Below are positions 9,370 to 23,461 of a stretch of 64,000 bases of DNA, piece after piece. The stretch comes from Membranipora membranacea (taxonomy: Eukaryota > Bryozoa > Gymnolaemata > Cheilostomatida > Membraniporidae). A model generated the notes under the pieces. The model worked only from the letters and a program-made list of their open reading frames with translations, was not told where the DNA came from and did no database searches. The position numbers were made by a program, and so were the translations under genes. The stretch spans positions 13,657,501-13,721,500 of the forward strand of contig OU612070.1 in assembly GCA_914767715.1 (NCBI GenBank), given 5' to 3'. Numbering within the stretch: the first letter of the stretch is position 1; every line of letters begins with the position of its first letter.

Positions 9370-12300
9370 AATTATACCAAGGGAGGGTATCATGCTTTTT
9401 TTTCGGCCAGATCAAAAAATAGATTTGCTTCTAACTAACCTCATAAGGAGGAGCAACTCCTGCTCATCTCGAATCTGCAGACCGTTTGGCTCTGCGGCTT
9501 TTTGTTCTCCGTCAGCGTCCGTTTTAATTAGGGCCATTTTTGCTATAAAAAAACATGCCAAACGGCAGCATCGAAAAATTAAATCACTGTTGGATTCTTA
9601 TCAAACTCCGACCAGTTCAAGCTCTTATTGCCCTCATTCAACACGCCGAATATTGGAATCCTCGGATTAACAGGGGGGTCACAACGCTGACTTGAAAATC
9701 CAAAAATTATACCAAGGGAGAGTATCATGCTTTTTTTTCGGCCAGATCAAAAAATAGATTTGCTTCTAACTAACCTCATAAGGAGGAGCAACTCCTGCTC
9801 ATCCCGAATCTGCAGACCGTTTGGCTCTGCGGCTTTTCGTTCTCCGTCAGCGTCCGTTTTAATTAGGGCCACTTTTGCTATAAAAAAACATGCCAAACGG
9901 CAGCATCGAAAAATTAAATCTCTGTTGGATTCTTATCAAACTCCGACCAGTTCAAGCTCTCATTGCCCTCATTCAACACGCCGAATATTGGAATCCTCGG
10001 ATTAACAGGGGGGTCACAACGCTGACTTGAAAATCCAGAAATTATACCAAGGGAGGGTATCATGCTTTTTTTTCGGCCAGATCAAAAAATAGATTTGCTT
10101 CTCACTAACCTCATAAGGAGGAGCAACTCCTGCTCATCTCGAATCTGCAGACCGTTTGGCTCTGCGGCTTTTCGTTCTCCGTCAGCGTCCGTTTTAATTA
10201 GGGCCACTTTTGCTATAAAAAAACATGCCAAACGGCAGCATCGAAAAATTAAATCTCTGTTGGATACTTATCAAACTCCGACCAGTTCAAGCTCTTATTG
10301 CCCTCATTCAACACGCCGAATATTGGAATCCTCGGATTAAAAGGGGGGTCACAACGCTGACTTGAAAATCCAAAAATTATACCAAGGGAGGGTATCATGC
10401 TTTTTTTTCGGCCAGATCAAAAAATAGATTTGGTTCTAACTAACCTCATAAGGAGGAGCAACTCCTGCTCATCTCGAATCTGCAGACCGTTTGGCTCTGC
10501 GGCTTTTTGTTCTCCGTCAGCGTCCGTTTTAATTAGGGCCACTTTTGCTATAAAAAAACATGCCAAACGGCAGCATCGAAAAATTAAATCACTGTTGGAT
10601 TCTTATCAAACTCCGACCAGTTCAAGCTCTTATTGCCCTCATTCAACACGCCGAATATTGGAATCCTCGGATTAACAGGGGGGTCACAACGCTGACTTGA
10701 AAATCCAAAAATTATACCAAGGGAGGGTATCATGCTTTTTTTTCGGCCAGATCAAAAAATAGATTTGCTTCTAACTAACCTCATAAGGAGGAGCAACTCC
10801 TGCTCATCTCGAATCTGCAGACCGTTTGGCTCTGCGGCTTTTCGTTCTCCGTCAGCGTCCGTTTTAATTAGGGCCACTTTTGCTATAAAAAAACATGCCA
10901 AACGGCAGCATCGAAAAATTAAATCACTGTTGGATTCTTATCAAACTCCGACCAGTTCAAGCTCTTATTGCCCTCATTCAACACGCCGAATATTGGAATC
11001 CTCGGATTAACAGGGGGGTCACAACGCTGACTTGAAAATCCAAAAATTATACCAAGGGAGAGTATCATGCTTTTTTTTCGGCCAGATCAAAAAATAGATT
11101 TGCTTCTAACTAACCTCATAAGGAGGAGCAACTCCTGCTCATCCCGAATCTGCAGACCGTTTGGCTCTGCGGCTTTTCGTTCTCCGTCAGCGTCCGTTTT
11201 AATTAGGGCCACTTTTGCTATAAAATAACATGCCAAACGGCAGCATCGAAAAATTAAATCTCTGTTGGATTCTTATCAAACTCCGACCAGTTCAAGCTCT
11301 TATTGCCCTCATTCAACACGCCGAATATTGGAATCCTCGGATTAACAGGGGGGTCACAACGCTGACTTGAAAATCCAAAAATTATACCAAGGGAGAGTAT
11401 CATGCTTTTTTTTCGGCCAGATCAAAAAATAGATTTGCTTCTAACTAACCTCATAAGGAGGAGCAACTCCTGCTCATCCCGAATCTGCAGACCGTTTGGC
11501 TCTGCGGCTTTTCGTTCTCCGTCAGCGTCCGTTTTAATTAGGGCCACTTTTGCTATAAAAAAACATGCCAAACGGCAGCATCGAAAAATTAAATCTCTGT
11601 TGGATTCTTATCAAACTCCGACCAGTTCAAGCTCTCATTGCCCTCATTCAACACGCCGAATATTGGAATCCTCGGATTAACAGGGGGGTCACAACGCTGA
11701 CTTGAAAATCCAAAAATTATACCAAGGGAGGGTATCATGCTTTTTTTTCGGCCAGATCAAAAAATAGATTTGCTTCTAACTAACTTCATAAGGAGGAGCA
11801 ACTCCTGGTCATCCCGAATCTGCAGACCGTTTGGCTCTGCGGCTTTTCGTTCTCCGTAAGCGTCCGTTTTAATTAGGGCCACTTTTGCTATAAAAAAACA
11901 TGCCAAACGGCAGCATCGAAAAATTAAATCACTGTTGGATTCTTATCAAACTCCGACCAGTTCAAGCTCTTATTGCCCTCATTAAACACGCCGAATATTG
12001 GAATCCTCGGATTAACAGGGGGGTCACAACGCTGACTTGAAAATCCAAAAATTATACCAAGGGAGGGTATCATGCTTTTTTTTCGGCCAGATCAAAAAAT
12101 AGGTTTGCTTCTAACTAACCTCATAAGGAGGAGCAACTCCTGCTCATCTCGAATCTGCAGACCGTTTGGCTCTGCGGCTTTTCGTTCTCCGTCAGCGTCC
12201 GTTTTAATTAGGGCCACTTTTGCTATAAAAAAACATGCCAAACGGCAGCATCGAAAAATTAAATCTCTGTTGGATTCTTATCAAACTCCGACCAGTTCAA

Positions 12301-13746
12301 GCTCTTATTGCCCTCATTCAACACGCCGAATATTGGAATCCTCGGATTAACAGGGGGGTCACAACGCTGACTTGAAAATCCAAAAATTATACCAAGGGAG
12401 GGTATCATGCTTTTTTTTCGGCCAGATCAAAAAATAGATTTGCTTCTAACTAACCTCATAAAGAGGAGCAACTCCTGCTCATCTCGAATCTGCAGACCGT
12501 TTGGCTCTGCGGCTTTTCGTTCTCCGTCAGCGTCCGTTTTAATTAGGGCCGCTTTTGCTATAAAAAAACATGCCAAACGGCAGCATCGAAAAATTAAATC
12601 TCTGTTGGATTCTTATCAAACTCCGACCAGTTCAAGCTCTTAGTGCCCTCATTCAACACGCCGAATATTGGAATCCTCGGATTAACAGGGGGGTCACAAC
12701 GCTGACTTGAAAATCCAAAAATTATACCAAGGGAGGGTATCATGCTTTTTTTTCGGCCAGATCAAAGAATAGATTTGCTTCTAACTAACCTCTTAAGGAG
12801 GAGCAACTCCTGCTCATCCCGAATCTGCAGACCGTTTGGCTCTGCGGCTTTTCGTTCTCCGTCAGCGTCCGTTTTAATTAGGGCCACTTTTGCTATAAAA
12901 AAACATGCCCAACGGCAGCATCGAAAAATTAAATCTCTGTTGGATTCTTATCAAACTCCGACCAGTTCAAGCTCTTATTGCCCTCATTCAACACGCCGAA
13001 TATTGGAATCCTCGGATTAACAGGGGGGTCACAACGCTGACTTGAAAATCCAAAAATTATACCAAGGGAGGGTATCATGCTTTTTTTTCGGCCAGATCAA
13101 AAAATAGATTTGCTTCTAACTAACCTCATAAGGAGGAGCAACTCCTGCTCATCCCGAATCTGCAGACCGTTTGGCTCTGCGGCTTTTCGTTCTCCGTCAG
13201 CGTTCGTTTTAATTAGGGCCACTTTTGCTATAAAAAAACATGCCAAACGGCAGCATCGAAAAATTAAATCTCTGTTGGATTCTTATCAAACTCCGACCAG
13301 TTCAAGCTCTTATTGCCCTCATTCAACACGCCGAATATTGGAATCCTTCGATTAACAGGGGGGTCACAACGCTGACTTGAAAATCCAAAAATTATACCAA
13401 GGGAGGGTATCATGCTTTTTTTTCGGCCAGATCAAAAAATAGATTTGCTTCTAACTAACCTCATAAGGAGGAGCAACTCCTGCTCATCTCGAATCTGCAG
13501 ACCGTTTGGCTCTGCGGCTTTTCGTTCTCCGTCAGCGTCCGTTTTAATTAGGGCCACTTTTGCTATAAAAAAACATGCCAAACGGCAGCATCGGAAAATT
13601 AAATCTCTGTTGGATTCTTATCAAACTCCGACCAGTTCAAGCTCTTATTGCCCTCATTCAACACGCCGAATATTGGAATCCTCGGATTAACAGGGGGGTC
13701 ACAACGCTGACTTGAAAGTCCAAAAATTATACTAAGGGAGGGTATC
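9370..13746 (+). repeat. Mixed monomers, no clean higher-order unit
   Basis: Thirteen monomers with mosaic variants. Those at 9392 and 10397 carry TTTTTGTTC (R38C), while 9727 and 11402 carry Y79H, as at 1354 and 20783. The frame is ended early at 11067 (AAATAAC), 11737 (GTAAG) and 12407 (TAG at codon 79). Monomers at 12072, 12407 and 13412 combine the B-type site at offset 78 with the A-type site at offset 195, as recombinants would. Confidence 0.85.
11737..12071 (+). repeat. Type example of GTAAG premature-stop monomer
   Basis: CCGTAAGCG replaces CCGTCAGCG and turns a serine codon at about residue 41 into TAA. Eight monomers share it (11737, 13747, 17097, 22457, 23462, 26812, 27817, 28487), all between 11.7 and 28.8 kb. 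The monomers at 11737 and 22457 also share ACTTCATAAG and ATTAAACACG. A stop that spreads by amplification argues against selection on the frame. Confidence 0.9.
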
Positions 13747-16426
13747 ATGCTTTTTTTTCGGCCAGATCAAAAAATAGATTTGCTTCTAACTAACCTCATA
13801 AGGAGGAGCAACTCCTGCTCATCCCGAATCTGCAGACCGTTTGGCTCTGCGGCTTTTCGTTCTCCGTAAGCGTCCGTTTTAATTGGGGCCACTTTTGCTA
13901 TAAAAAAACATGCCAAACGGCAGCATCGAAAAATTAAATCACTGTTGGATTCTTATCAAACTCCGACCAGTTCAAGCTCTTATTGCCCTCATTCAACACG
14001 CCGAATATTGGAATCCTCGGATTAACAGGGGGGTCACAACGCTGACTTGAAAATCCAAAAATTATACCAAGGGAGGGTATCATGCTCTTTTTTCGGCCAG
14101 ATCAAAAAACAGATTTGCTTCTAACTAACCTCATAAGGAGGAGCAACTCCTGCTCCTCTCGAATCTGCAGACCGTTTGGCTCTGCGGCTTTTCGTTCTCC
14201 GTCAGCGTCCGTTTTAATTAGGGCCACTTTTGCTATAAAAAAACATGCCAAACGGCAGCATCGAAAAATTAAATCTCTGTTGGATTCTTATCAAACTCCG
14301 ACCAGTTCAAGCTCTTATTGCCCTCATTCAACACGCCGAATATTGGAATCCTCGGATTAACAGGGGGGTCACAACGCTGACTTGAAAATCCAAAAATAAT
14401 ACCAAGGGAGGGTATCATGCTTTTTTTTCGGCCAGATCAAAAATTAGATTTGCTTCTAACTAACCTCATAAGGAGGAGCAACTCCTGCTCATCCCGAATC
14501 TGCAGACCGTTTGGCTCTGCGGCTTTTCGTTCTCCGTCAGCGTCAGTTTTAATTAGGGCCACTTTTGCTATAAAAAAACATGCCAAACGGCAGCATCGAA
14601 AAATTAAATCTCTGTTGGATTCTTATCAAACTCCGACCAGTTCAAGCTCTTATTGCCCTCATTCAACACGCCGAATATTGGAATCCTCGGATTAACAGGG
14701 GGGTCACAACGCTGACTTGAAAATCCAAAAATTATACCAAGGGAGGGTATCATGCTTTTTTTTCGGCCAGATCAAAAAATAGATTTGCTTCTAACTAACC
14801 TCATAAGGAGGAGCAACTCCTGCTCATCCCGAATCTGCAGACCGTTTGGCTCTGCGGCTTTTCGTTCTCCGTCAGCGTCCGTTTTAATTAGGGCCACTTT
14901 TGCTATAAAAAAACATGCCAAACGGCAGCATCGAAAAATTAAATCTCTGTTGGATTCTTATCAAACTCCGACCAGTTCAAGCTCTTATTGCCCTCATTCA
15001 ACACGCCGAATATTGGAATCCTCGGATTAACAGGGGGGTCACAACGCTGACTTGAAAATCCAAAAATTATACCAAGGGAGGGTATCATGCTTTTTTTTCG
15101 GCCAGATCAAAAAATAGATTTGCTTCTAACTAACCTCATAAGGAGGAGCAACTCCTGCTCATCTCGAATCTGCAGACCGTTTGGCTCTGCGGCTTTTCGT
15201 TCTCCGTCAGCGTCCGTTTTAATTAGGGCCATTTTTGCTATAAAAAAACATGCCAAACGGCAGCATCGAAAAATTAAATCTCTGTTGGATTCTTATCAAA
15301 CTCCGACCAGTTCAAGCTCTTATTGCCCTCATTCAACACGCCGAATATTGGAATCCTCGGATTAACAGGGGGGTCACAACGCTGATTTGAAAATCCAAAA
15401 ATTATACCAAGGGAGGGTATCATGCTTTTTTTTCGGCCAGATCAAAAAATAGATTTGCTTCTAACTAACCTCATAAGGAGGAGCAACTCCTGCTCATCCC
15501 GAATCTGCAGACCGTTTGGCTCTGCGGCTTTTCGTTCTCCGTCAGCGTCCGTTTTAATTAGGGCCACTTTTGCTATAAAAAAACATGCCAAACGGCAGCA
15601 TCGAAAAATTAAATCTCTGTTGGATTATTATCAAACTCCGACCAGTTCAAACTCTTATTGCCCTCATTCAACACGCCGAATATTGGAATCCTCGGATTAA
15701 CAGGGGGGTCACAACGCTGACTTGAAAATCCAAAAACTATACCAAGGGAGGGTATCATGCTTTTTTTTCGGCCAGATCAAAAAATAGACTTGCTTCTAAC
15801 TAACCTCATAAGGAGGAGCAACTCCTGCTCATCCCGAATCTGCAGACCGTTTGGCTCTGCTGCTTTTCGTTCTCCGTCAGCGTCCGTTTTAATTAGGGCC
15901 ACTTTTGCTATAAAAAAACATGCCAAACGGCAGCATCGAAAAATTAAATCTCTGTTGGATTCTTATCAAACTCCGACCAGTTCAAGCTCTTATTGCCCTC
16001 ATTCAACACGCCGAATATTGGAATCCTCGGATTAACAGGGGGGTCACAACGCTGACTTGAAAATCCAAAAATTATACCAAGGGAGGGTATCATGCTTTTT
16101 TTTCGGCCGGATCAAAAAATAGATTTGCTTCTAACTAACCTCATAAGGAGGAGCAACTCCTGCTCATCCCGAATCTGCAGACCGTTTGGCTCTGCGGCTT
16201 TTCGTTCTCCGTCAGCGTCCGTTTTAATTAGGGCCACTTTTGCTATAAAAAAACATGCCAAACGGCAGCATCGAAAAATTAAATCTCTGTTGGATTCTTA
16301 TCAAACTCCGACCAGTTCAAGCTCTTATTGCCCTCATTCAACACGCCGAATATTGGAATCCTCGGATTAACAGGGGGGTCACAACGCTGACTTGAAAATC
16401 CAAAAATTATACCAAGGGAGGGTATC
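13747..16426 (+). repeat. Eight-monomer segment, also found 9715 bp downstream
   Basis: Eight monomers sharing an ordered set of rare variants with 23462–26141: GTAAGCG plus AATTGGGG (13747), GCTCTTTTTTC plus CTCCTCTCG (14082), AATTAGAT plus GTCAGTTTT (14417), TTATTATC (15422) and CGGCCGG (16092). The exact 29-monomer offset (9715 bp) implies one segment copied as a block. Private differences have since accumulated, for example T49I at 15087 only. Confidence 0.85.
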
Positions 16427-17431
16427 ATGCTTTTTTTTCGGCCAGATCAAAAAATAGATTTGCTTCTAACTAACCTCATAAGGAGGAGCAACTTCTGCTC
16501 ATCTCGAATCTGCAGACCGTTTGGCTCTGCGGCTTTTCGTTCTCCGTCAGCGTCCGTTTTAATTAGGGCCACTTTTGCTATAAAAAAACATGCCAAACGG
16601 CAGCATCGAAAAATTAAATCTCTGTTGGATTCTTATCAAACTCCGACCAGTTCAAGCTCTTATTGCCCTCATTCAACACGCCGAATATTGGAATTCTCGG
16701 ATTAACAGGGGGGTCACAACGCTGACTTGAAAATCCAAAAATTATACCAAGGGAGGGTATCATGCTATTTTTTCGGCCAGATCAAATAATAGATTTGCTT
16801 CTAACTAACCTCATAAGGAGGAGCAACTCCTGCTCATCCCGAATCTGCAGACCGTTTGGCTCTGCGGCTTTTCGTTCTCCGTCAGCGTCCGTTTTAATTA
16901 GGGCCACTTTTGCTATAAAAAAACTTGCCAAACGGCAGCATCGAAAAATTAAATCTCTGTTGGATTCTTATCAAACTCCGACCAGTTCAAGCTCTTATTG
17001 CCCTCATTCAACACGCCGAATATTGGAATCCTCGGATTAACAGGGGGGTCACAACGCTGACTTGAAAATCCAAAAATTATACCAAGGGAGGGTATCATGC
17101 TTTTTTTTCGGCCAGATCAAATAATAGATTTGCTTCTAACTAACCTCATAAGGAGGAGCAACTCCTGCTCATCCCGAATCTGCAGACCGTTTGGCTCTGC
17201 GGCTTTTCGTTCTCCGTAAGCGTCCGTTTTAATTAGGGCTACTTTTGCTATAAAAAAACATGCCAAACGGCAGCATCGAAAAATTAAATCACTGTTGGAT
17301 TCTTATCAAACTCCGACCAGTTCAAGCTCTTATTGCCCTCATTCAACACGCCGAATATTGGAATCCTCGGATTAACAGGGGGGTCACAACGCTGACTTGA
17401 AAATCCAAAAATTATACCAAGGGAGAGTATC
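16427..17431 (+). repeat. Three transitional monomers
   Basis: The monomer at 16427 has ACTTCTGC (S23F) and GAATTCTCGG. That at 16762 has GCTATTTTTTC, AATAATAG and AACTTGCC. That at 17097 has AATAATAG and the GTAAG stop. None of this matches a flanking higher-order unit. Confidence 0.8.
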
Positions 17432-18771
17432 ATGCTTTTTTTTCGGCCAGATCAAAAAATAGATTTGCTTCTAACTAACCTCATAAGGAGGAGCAACTCC
17501 TGCTCATCCCGAATCTGCAGACCGTTTGGCTCTGCGGCTTTTCGTTCTCCGTCAGCGTCCGTTTTAATTAGGGCCACTTTTGCTATAAAAAATCATGCCA
17601 AACGGCAGCATCGAAAAATTAAATCTCTGTTGGATTCTTATCAAACTCCGACCAGTTCAAGTTCTTATTGCCCTCATTCAACACGCCGAATATTGGAATC
17701 CTCGGATTAACAGGGGGGTCACAACGCTGACTTGAAAATCCAAAAATTATACCAAGGGAGGGTATCATGCTTTTTTTTCGGCCAGATCAAAAAATAGATT
17801 TGCTTCTAACTAACCTCATAAGGAGGAGCAACTCCTGCTCATCTCGAATCTGCAGACCGTTTGGCTCTGCGGCTTTTCGTTCTCCGTCAGCGTCCGTTTT
17901 AATTAGGGCCACTTTTGCTATAAAAAAACATGCCAAACGGCAGCATCGAAAAATTAAATCACTGTTGGATTCTTATCAAACTCCGACCAGTTCAAGCTCT
18001 TATTGCCCTCATTCAACACGCCGAATATTGGAATCCTCGGATTAACAGGGGGGTCACAACGCTGACTTGAAAATCCAAAAATTATACCAAGGGAGGGTAT
18101 CATGCTTTTTTTTCGGCCAGATCAAAAAATAGATTTGCTTCTAACTACCCTCATAAGGAGGAGCAACTCCTGCTCATCCCGAATCTGCAGACCGTTTGGC
18201 TCTGCGGCTTTTCGTTCTCCGTCAGCGTCCGTTTTAATTAGGGCCACTTTTGCTATAAAACAACATGCCAAACGGCAGCATCGAAAAATTAAATCTCTGT
18301 TGGATTCTTATCAAACTCCGACCAGTTCAAGCTCTTATTGCCCTCATTCAACACGCCGAATATTGGAATCCTCGGATTAACAGGGGGGTCACAACGCTGA
18401 CTTGAAAATCCAAAAATTATACCAAGGGAGGGTATCATGCTTTTTTTTCGGCCAGATCAAAAAATAGATTTGCTTCTAACTAACCTCATAAGGAGGAGCA
18501 ACTCCTGCTCATCTCGAATCTGCAGACCGTTTGGCTCTGCGGCTTTTCGTTCTCCGTCAGCGTCCGTTTTAATTAGGGCCACTTTTGCTATAAAAAAACA
18601 TGCCAAACGGCAGCATCGAAAAATTAAATCACTGTTGGATTCTTATCAAACTCCGACCAGTTCAAGCTCTTATTGCCCTCATTCAACACGCCGAATATTG
18701 GAATCCTCGGATTAACAGGGGGGTCACAACGCTGACTTGAAAATCCAAAAATTATACCAAGGGAGAGTATC
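17432..18771 (+). repeat. Four-monomer higher-order unit, copy 1 (1340 bp)
   Basis: Order A-B-A-B. Shared with the next copy: GAGAGTATC before and GTTCTTATT within monomer 1, B-type monomer 2, CTACCCTC (N16T) in A-type monomer 3, B-type monomer 4. Private variants: AATCATGCC (17432) and ACAACATGCC (18102). Confidence 0.85.
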
Positions 18772-20110
18772 ATGCTTTTTTTTCGGCCAGATCAAAAAAT
18801 AGATTTGCTTCTAACTAACCTCATAAGGAGGAGCAACTCCTGCTCATCCCGAATCTGCAGACCGTTTGGCTCTGCGGCTTTTCGTTCTCCGTCAGCGTCC
18901 GTTTTAATTAGGGCCACTTTTGCTATAAAAAAACATGCCAAACGGCAGCATCGAAAGATTAAATCTCTGTTGGATTCTTATCAAACTCCGACCAGTTCAA
19001 GTTCTTATTGCCCTCATTCAACACGCCGAATATTGGAATCCTCGGATTAACAGGGGGGTCACAACGCTGACTTGAAAATCCAAAAATTATACCAAGGGAG
19101 GGTATCATGCTTTTTTTTCGGCCAGATCAAAAAATAGATTTGCTTCTAACTAACCTCATAAGGAGGAGCAACTCCTGCTCATCTCGAATCTGCAGACCGT
19201 TTGGCTCTGCGGCTTTTCGTTCTCCGTCAGCGTCCGTTTTAATTAGGGCCACTTTTGCTATAAAAAAACATGCCAAGCGGCAGCATCGAAAAATTAAATC
19301 ACTGTTGGATTCTTATCAAACTCCGACCAGTTCAAGCTCTTATTGCCCTCATTCAACACGCCGAATATTGGAATCCTCGGATTAACAGGGGGGTCACAAC
19401 GCTGACTTGAAAATCCAAAAATTATACCAAGGGAGGGTATCATGCTTTTTTTTCGGCCAGATCAAAAAATAGATTTGCTTCTAACTACCCTCATAAGGAG
19501 GAGCAACTCCTGCTCATCCCGAATCTGCAGACCGTTTGGCTCTGCGGCTTTTCGTTCTCCGTCAGCGTCCGTTTAAATTAGGGCCACTTTTGCTATAAAA
19601 AAACATGCCAAACGGCAGCATCGAAAAATTAAATCTCTGTTGGATTCTTATCAAACTCCGACCAGTTCAAGCTCTTATTGCCCTCATTCAACACGCCGAA
19701 TATTGGAATCCTCGGATTAACAGGGGGGTCACAACGCTGACTTGAAAATCCAAAAATTATACCAAGGGAGGGTATCATGCTTTTTTTTCGGCCAGATCAA
19801 AAAATAGATTTGCTTCTAACTAACCTCATAAGGAGGAGCAACTCCTGCTCATCTCGAATCTGCAGACCGTTTGGCTCTGCGGCTTTTCGTTCTCCGTCAG
19901 CGTCCGTTTTAATTAGGGCCACTTTTGCTATAAAAAAACATGCCAAACGGCAGCATCGAAAAATTAAATCACTGTTGGATTCTTATCAAACTCCGACCAG
20001 TTCAAGCTCTTATTGCCCTCATTCAACACGCCGAATATTGGAATCCTCGGATTAACAGGGGGTCACAACGCTGACTTGAAAATCCAAAAATTATACCAAG
20101 GGAGGGTATC
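18772..20110 (+). repeat. Four-monomer higher-order unit, copy 2 (1339 bp)
   Basis: Repeats the ordered markers of 17432–18771 at an offset of 1340. Private changes are CGAAAGATT (18772), CCAAGCGG (19107) and GTTTAAATT (19442, which makes a stop). The last monomer lost one G of the G6 run and is 334 bp. Confidence 0.85.
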
Positions 20111-23100
20111 ATGTTTTTTTTTCGGCCAGATCAAAAAAAAGATTTGCTTCTAACTAACCTCATAAGGAGGAGCAACTCCTGCTCATCCCGAATCTGCAGA
20201 CCGTTTGGCTCTGCGGCTTTTCGTTCTCCGTCAGCGTCCGTTTTAATTAGGGCCACTTTTGCTATAAAAAAACATGCCAAACGGCAGCATCGAAAAATTA
20301 AATCTCTGTTGGATTCTTATCAAACTCCGACCAGTTCAAGCTCTTATTGCCCTCATTCAACACGCCGAATATTGGAATCCTCGGATTAACAGGGGGGTCA
20401 CAACGCTGACTTGAAAATCCAAAAATTATACCAAGGGAGGGTATCATGCTTTTTTTTCGGCCAGATCAAAAAATAGATTTGCTTCTAACTAACCTCATAA
20501 GGAGGAGCAACTCCTGCTCATCTCGAATCTGCAGACCGTTTGGCTCTGCGGCTTTTCGTTCTCCGTCAGCGTCCGTTTTAATTAGGGCCATTTTTGCTAT
20601 AAAAAAACATGCCAAACGGCAGCATCGAAAAATTAAATCACTGTTGGATTCTTATCAAACTCCGACCAGTTCAAGCTCTTATTGCCCTCATTCAACACGC
20701 CGAATATTGGAATCCTCGGATTAACAGGGGGGTCACAACGCTGACTTGAAAATCCAAAAATTATACCAAGGGAGAGAGTATCATGCTTTTTTTTCGGCCA
20801 GATCAAAAAATAGATTTGCTTCTAACTAACCTCATAAGGAGAAGCAACTCCTGCTCATCCCGAATCTGCAGACCGTTTGGCTCTGCGGCTTTTCGTTCTC
20901 CGTCAGCGTCCGTTTTAATTAGGGCCACTTTTGCTATAAAAAAACATGCCAAACGGCAGCATCGAAAAATTAAATCTCTGTTGGATTCTTATCAAACTCC
21001 GACCAGTTCAAGCTCTCATTGCCCTCATTCAACACGCCGAATATTGGAATCCTCGGATTAACAGGGGGGTCACAACGCTGACTTGAAAATCCAAAAATTA
21101 TACCAAGGGAGGGTATCATGCTTTTTTTTCAGCCAGATCAAATAATAGATTTGCTTCTAACTAACCTCATAAGGAGGAGCAACTCCTGCTCATCTCGAAT
21201 CTGCAGACCGTTTGGCGCTGCGGCTTTTCGTTCTCCGTCAGCGTCCGTTTTAATTAGGGCCACTTTTGCGATAAAAAAACATGCCAAACGGCAGCATCGA
21301 AAAATTAAATCACTGTTGGATTCTTATCAAACTCCGACCAGTTCAAGCTCTTATTGCCCTCATTCAACACGCCGAATATTGGAATCCTCGGATTAACAGG
21401 GGGGTCACAACGCTGACTTGAAAATCCAAAAATTATACCAAGGGAGGGTATCATGCTTTTTTTTCGGCCAGATCAAAAAATAGATTTGCTTCTAACTAAC
21501 CTCATAAGGAGGAGCAACTCCTGCTCATCCCGAATCTGCAGACCGTTTGGCTCTGCGGCTTTTCGTTCTCCGTCAGCGTCCGTTTTAATTAGGGCCACTT
21601 TTGCTATAAAAAAACATGCCAAACAGCAGCATCGAAAAATTAAATCTCTGTTGGATTCTTATCAAACTCCGACCAGTTCAAGCTCTTATTGCCCTCATTC
21701 AACACGCCGAATATTGGAATCCTCGGATTAACAGGGGGGTCACAACGCTGACTTGAAAATCCAAAAATTATACCAAGGGAGGGTATCATGCTTTTTTTTC
21801 GGCCAGATCAAAAAATAGATTTGCTTCTAACTAACCTCATAAGGAGGAGCAACTCCTGCTCATCTCGAATCTGCAGACCGTTTGGCTCTGCGGCTTTTCG
21901 TTCTCCGTCAGCGTCCGTTTTAATTAGGGCCACTTTTGCTATAAAAAACATGCCAAACGGCAGCATCGAAAAATTAAATCTCTGTTGGATTCTTATCAAA
22001 CTCCGACCAGTTCAAGTTCTTATTGCCCTCATTCAACACGCCGAATATTGGAATCCTCGGATTAACAGGGGGGTCACAACGCTGACTTGAAAATCCAAAA
22101 ATTATACCAAGGGAGGGTATCATGCTTTTTTTTCGGCCAGATCAAAAAATAGATTTGCTTCTAACTAACCTCATAAGGAGGAGCAACTCCTGCTCAACTC
22201 GAATCTGCAGACCGTTTGGCTCTGCGGCTTTTCGTTCTCCGTCAGCGTCCGTTTTAATTAGGGCCACTTTTGCTATAAATAAACATGCCAAACGGCAGCA
22301 TCGAAAAATTAAATCACTGTTGGATTCTTATCAAACTCCGACCAGTTCAAGCTCTTATTGCCCTCATTCAACACGCCGAATATTGGAATCCTCGGATTAA
22401 CAGGGGGGTCACAACGCTGACTTGAAAATCCAAAAATTATACCAAGGGAGGGTATCATGCTTTTTTTTCGGCCAGATCAAAAAATAGATTTGCTTCTAAC
22501 TAACTTCATAAGGAGGAGCAACTCCTGCTCATCCCGAATCTGCAGACCGTTTGGCTCTGCGGCTTTTCGTTCTCCGTAAGCGTCCGTTTTAATTAGGGCC
22601 ACTTTTGCTATAAAAAAACATGCCAAACGGCAGCATCGAAAAAGTAAATCTCTGTTGGATTCTTATCAAACTCCGACCAGTTCAAGCTCTTATTGCCCTC
22701 ATTAAACACGCCGAATATTGGAATCCTCGGATTAACAGGGGGGTCACAACGCTGACTTGAAAATCCAAAAATTATACCAAGGGAGGGTATCATGCTTTTT
22801 TTTCGGCCAGATCAAAAAATAGATTTGCTTCTAACTAACCTCATAAGGAGGAGCAACTCCTGCTCATCTCGAATCTGCAGACCGTTTGGCTCTGCGGCTT
22901 TTCGTTCTCCGTCAGCGTCCGTTTTAATTAGGGCCACTTTTGCTATAAAAAAACATGCCAAACGGCAGCATCGAAAAATTAAATCACTGTTGGATTCTTA
23001 TCAAACTCCGACCAGTTCAAGCTCTTATTGCCCTCATTCAACACGCCGAATATTGGAATCCTCGGATTTACAGGGGGGTCACAACGCTGACTTGAAAATC

Positions 23101-23461
23101 CAAAAATTATACCAAGGGAGGGTATCATGCTTTTTTTTCGGCCAGATCAAAAAATAGATTTGCTTCTAACTACCCTCATAAGGAGGAGCAACTCCTGTTC
23201 ATCCCGAATCTGCAGACCGTTTGGCTCTGCGGCTTTTCGTTCTCCGTCAGCGTCCGTTTTAATTAGGGCCACTTTTGCTATAAAAAAACATGCCAAACGG
23301 CAGCATCGAAAAATTAAATCTCTGTTGGATTCTTATCAAACTCCGACCAGTTCAAGCTCTTATTGCCCTCATTCAACACGCCGAATATTGGAATCCTCGG
23401 ATTAACAGGGGGGTCACAACGCTGACTTGAAAATCCAAAAATTATACCAAGGGAGGGTATC
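20111..23461 (+). repeat. Alternating then mixed monomers, 20–23.5 kb
   Basis: A/B alternation continues through 21453. Oddities: ATGTTTTTT and A8 at 20111; a two-base gain (GAGAGAGTATC) making the 20446 monomer 337 bp; CAGCCAG, AATAATAG and GCGATAAA at 21118; the shortened A run at 21788 (334 bp, as at 2024); the GTAAG stop at 22457; and GGATTTAC at the end of 22792, which removes the usual stop so that frame runs to 121 codons. The 23127 monomer is the last with CTACCCTC. Confidence 0.85.

Noticed and set aside
22608-22793. 61-codon minus-strand frame
   Set aside because: Opened by private substitutions in one satellite monomer, with no conservation in neighbours and no domain.
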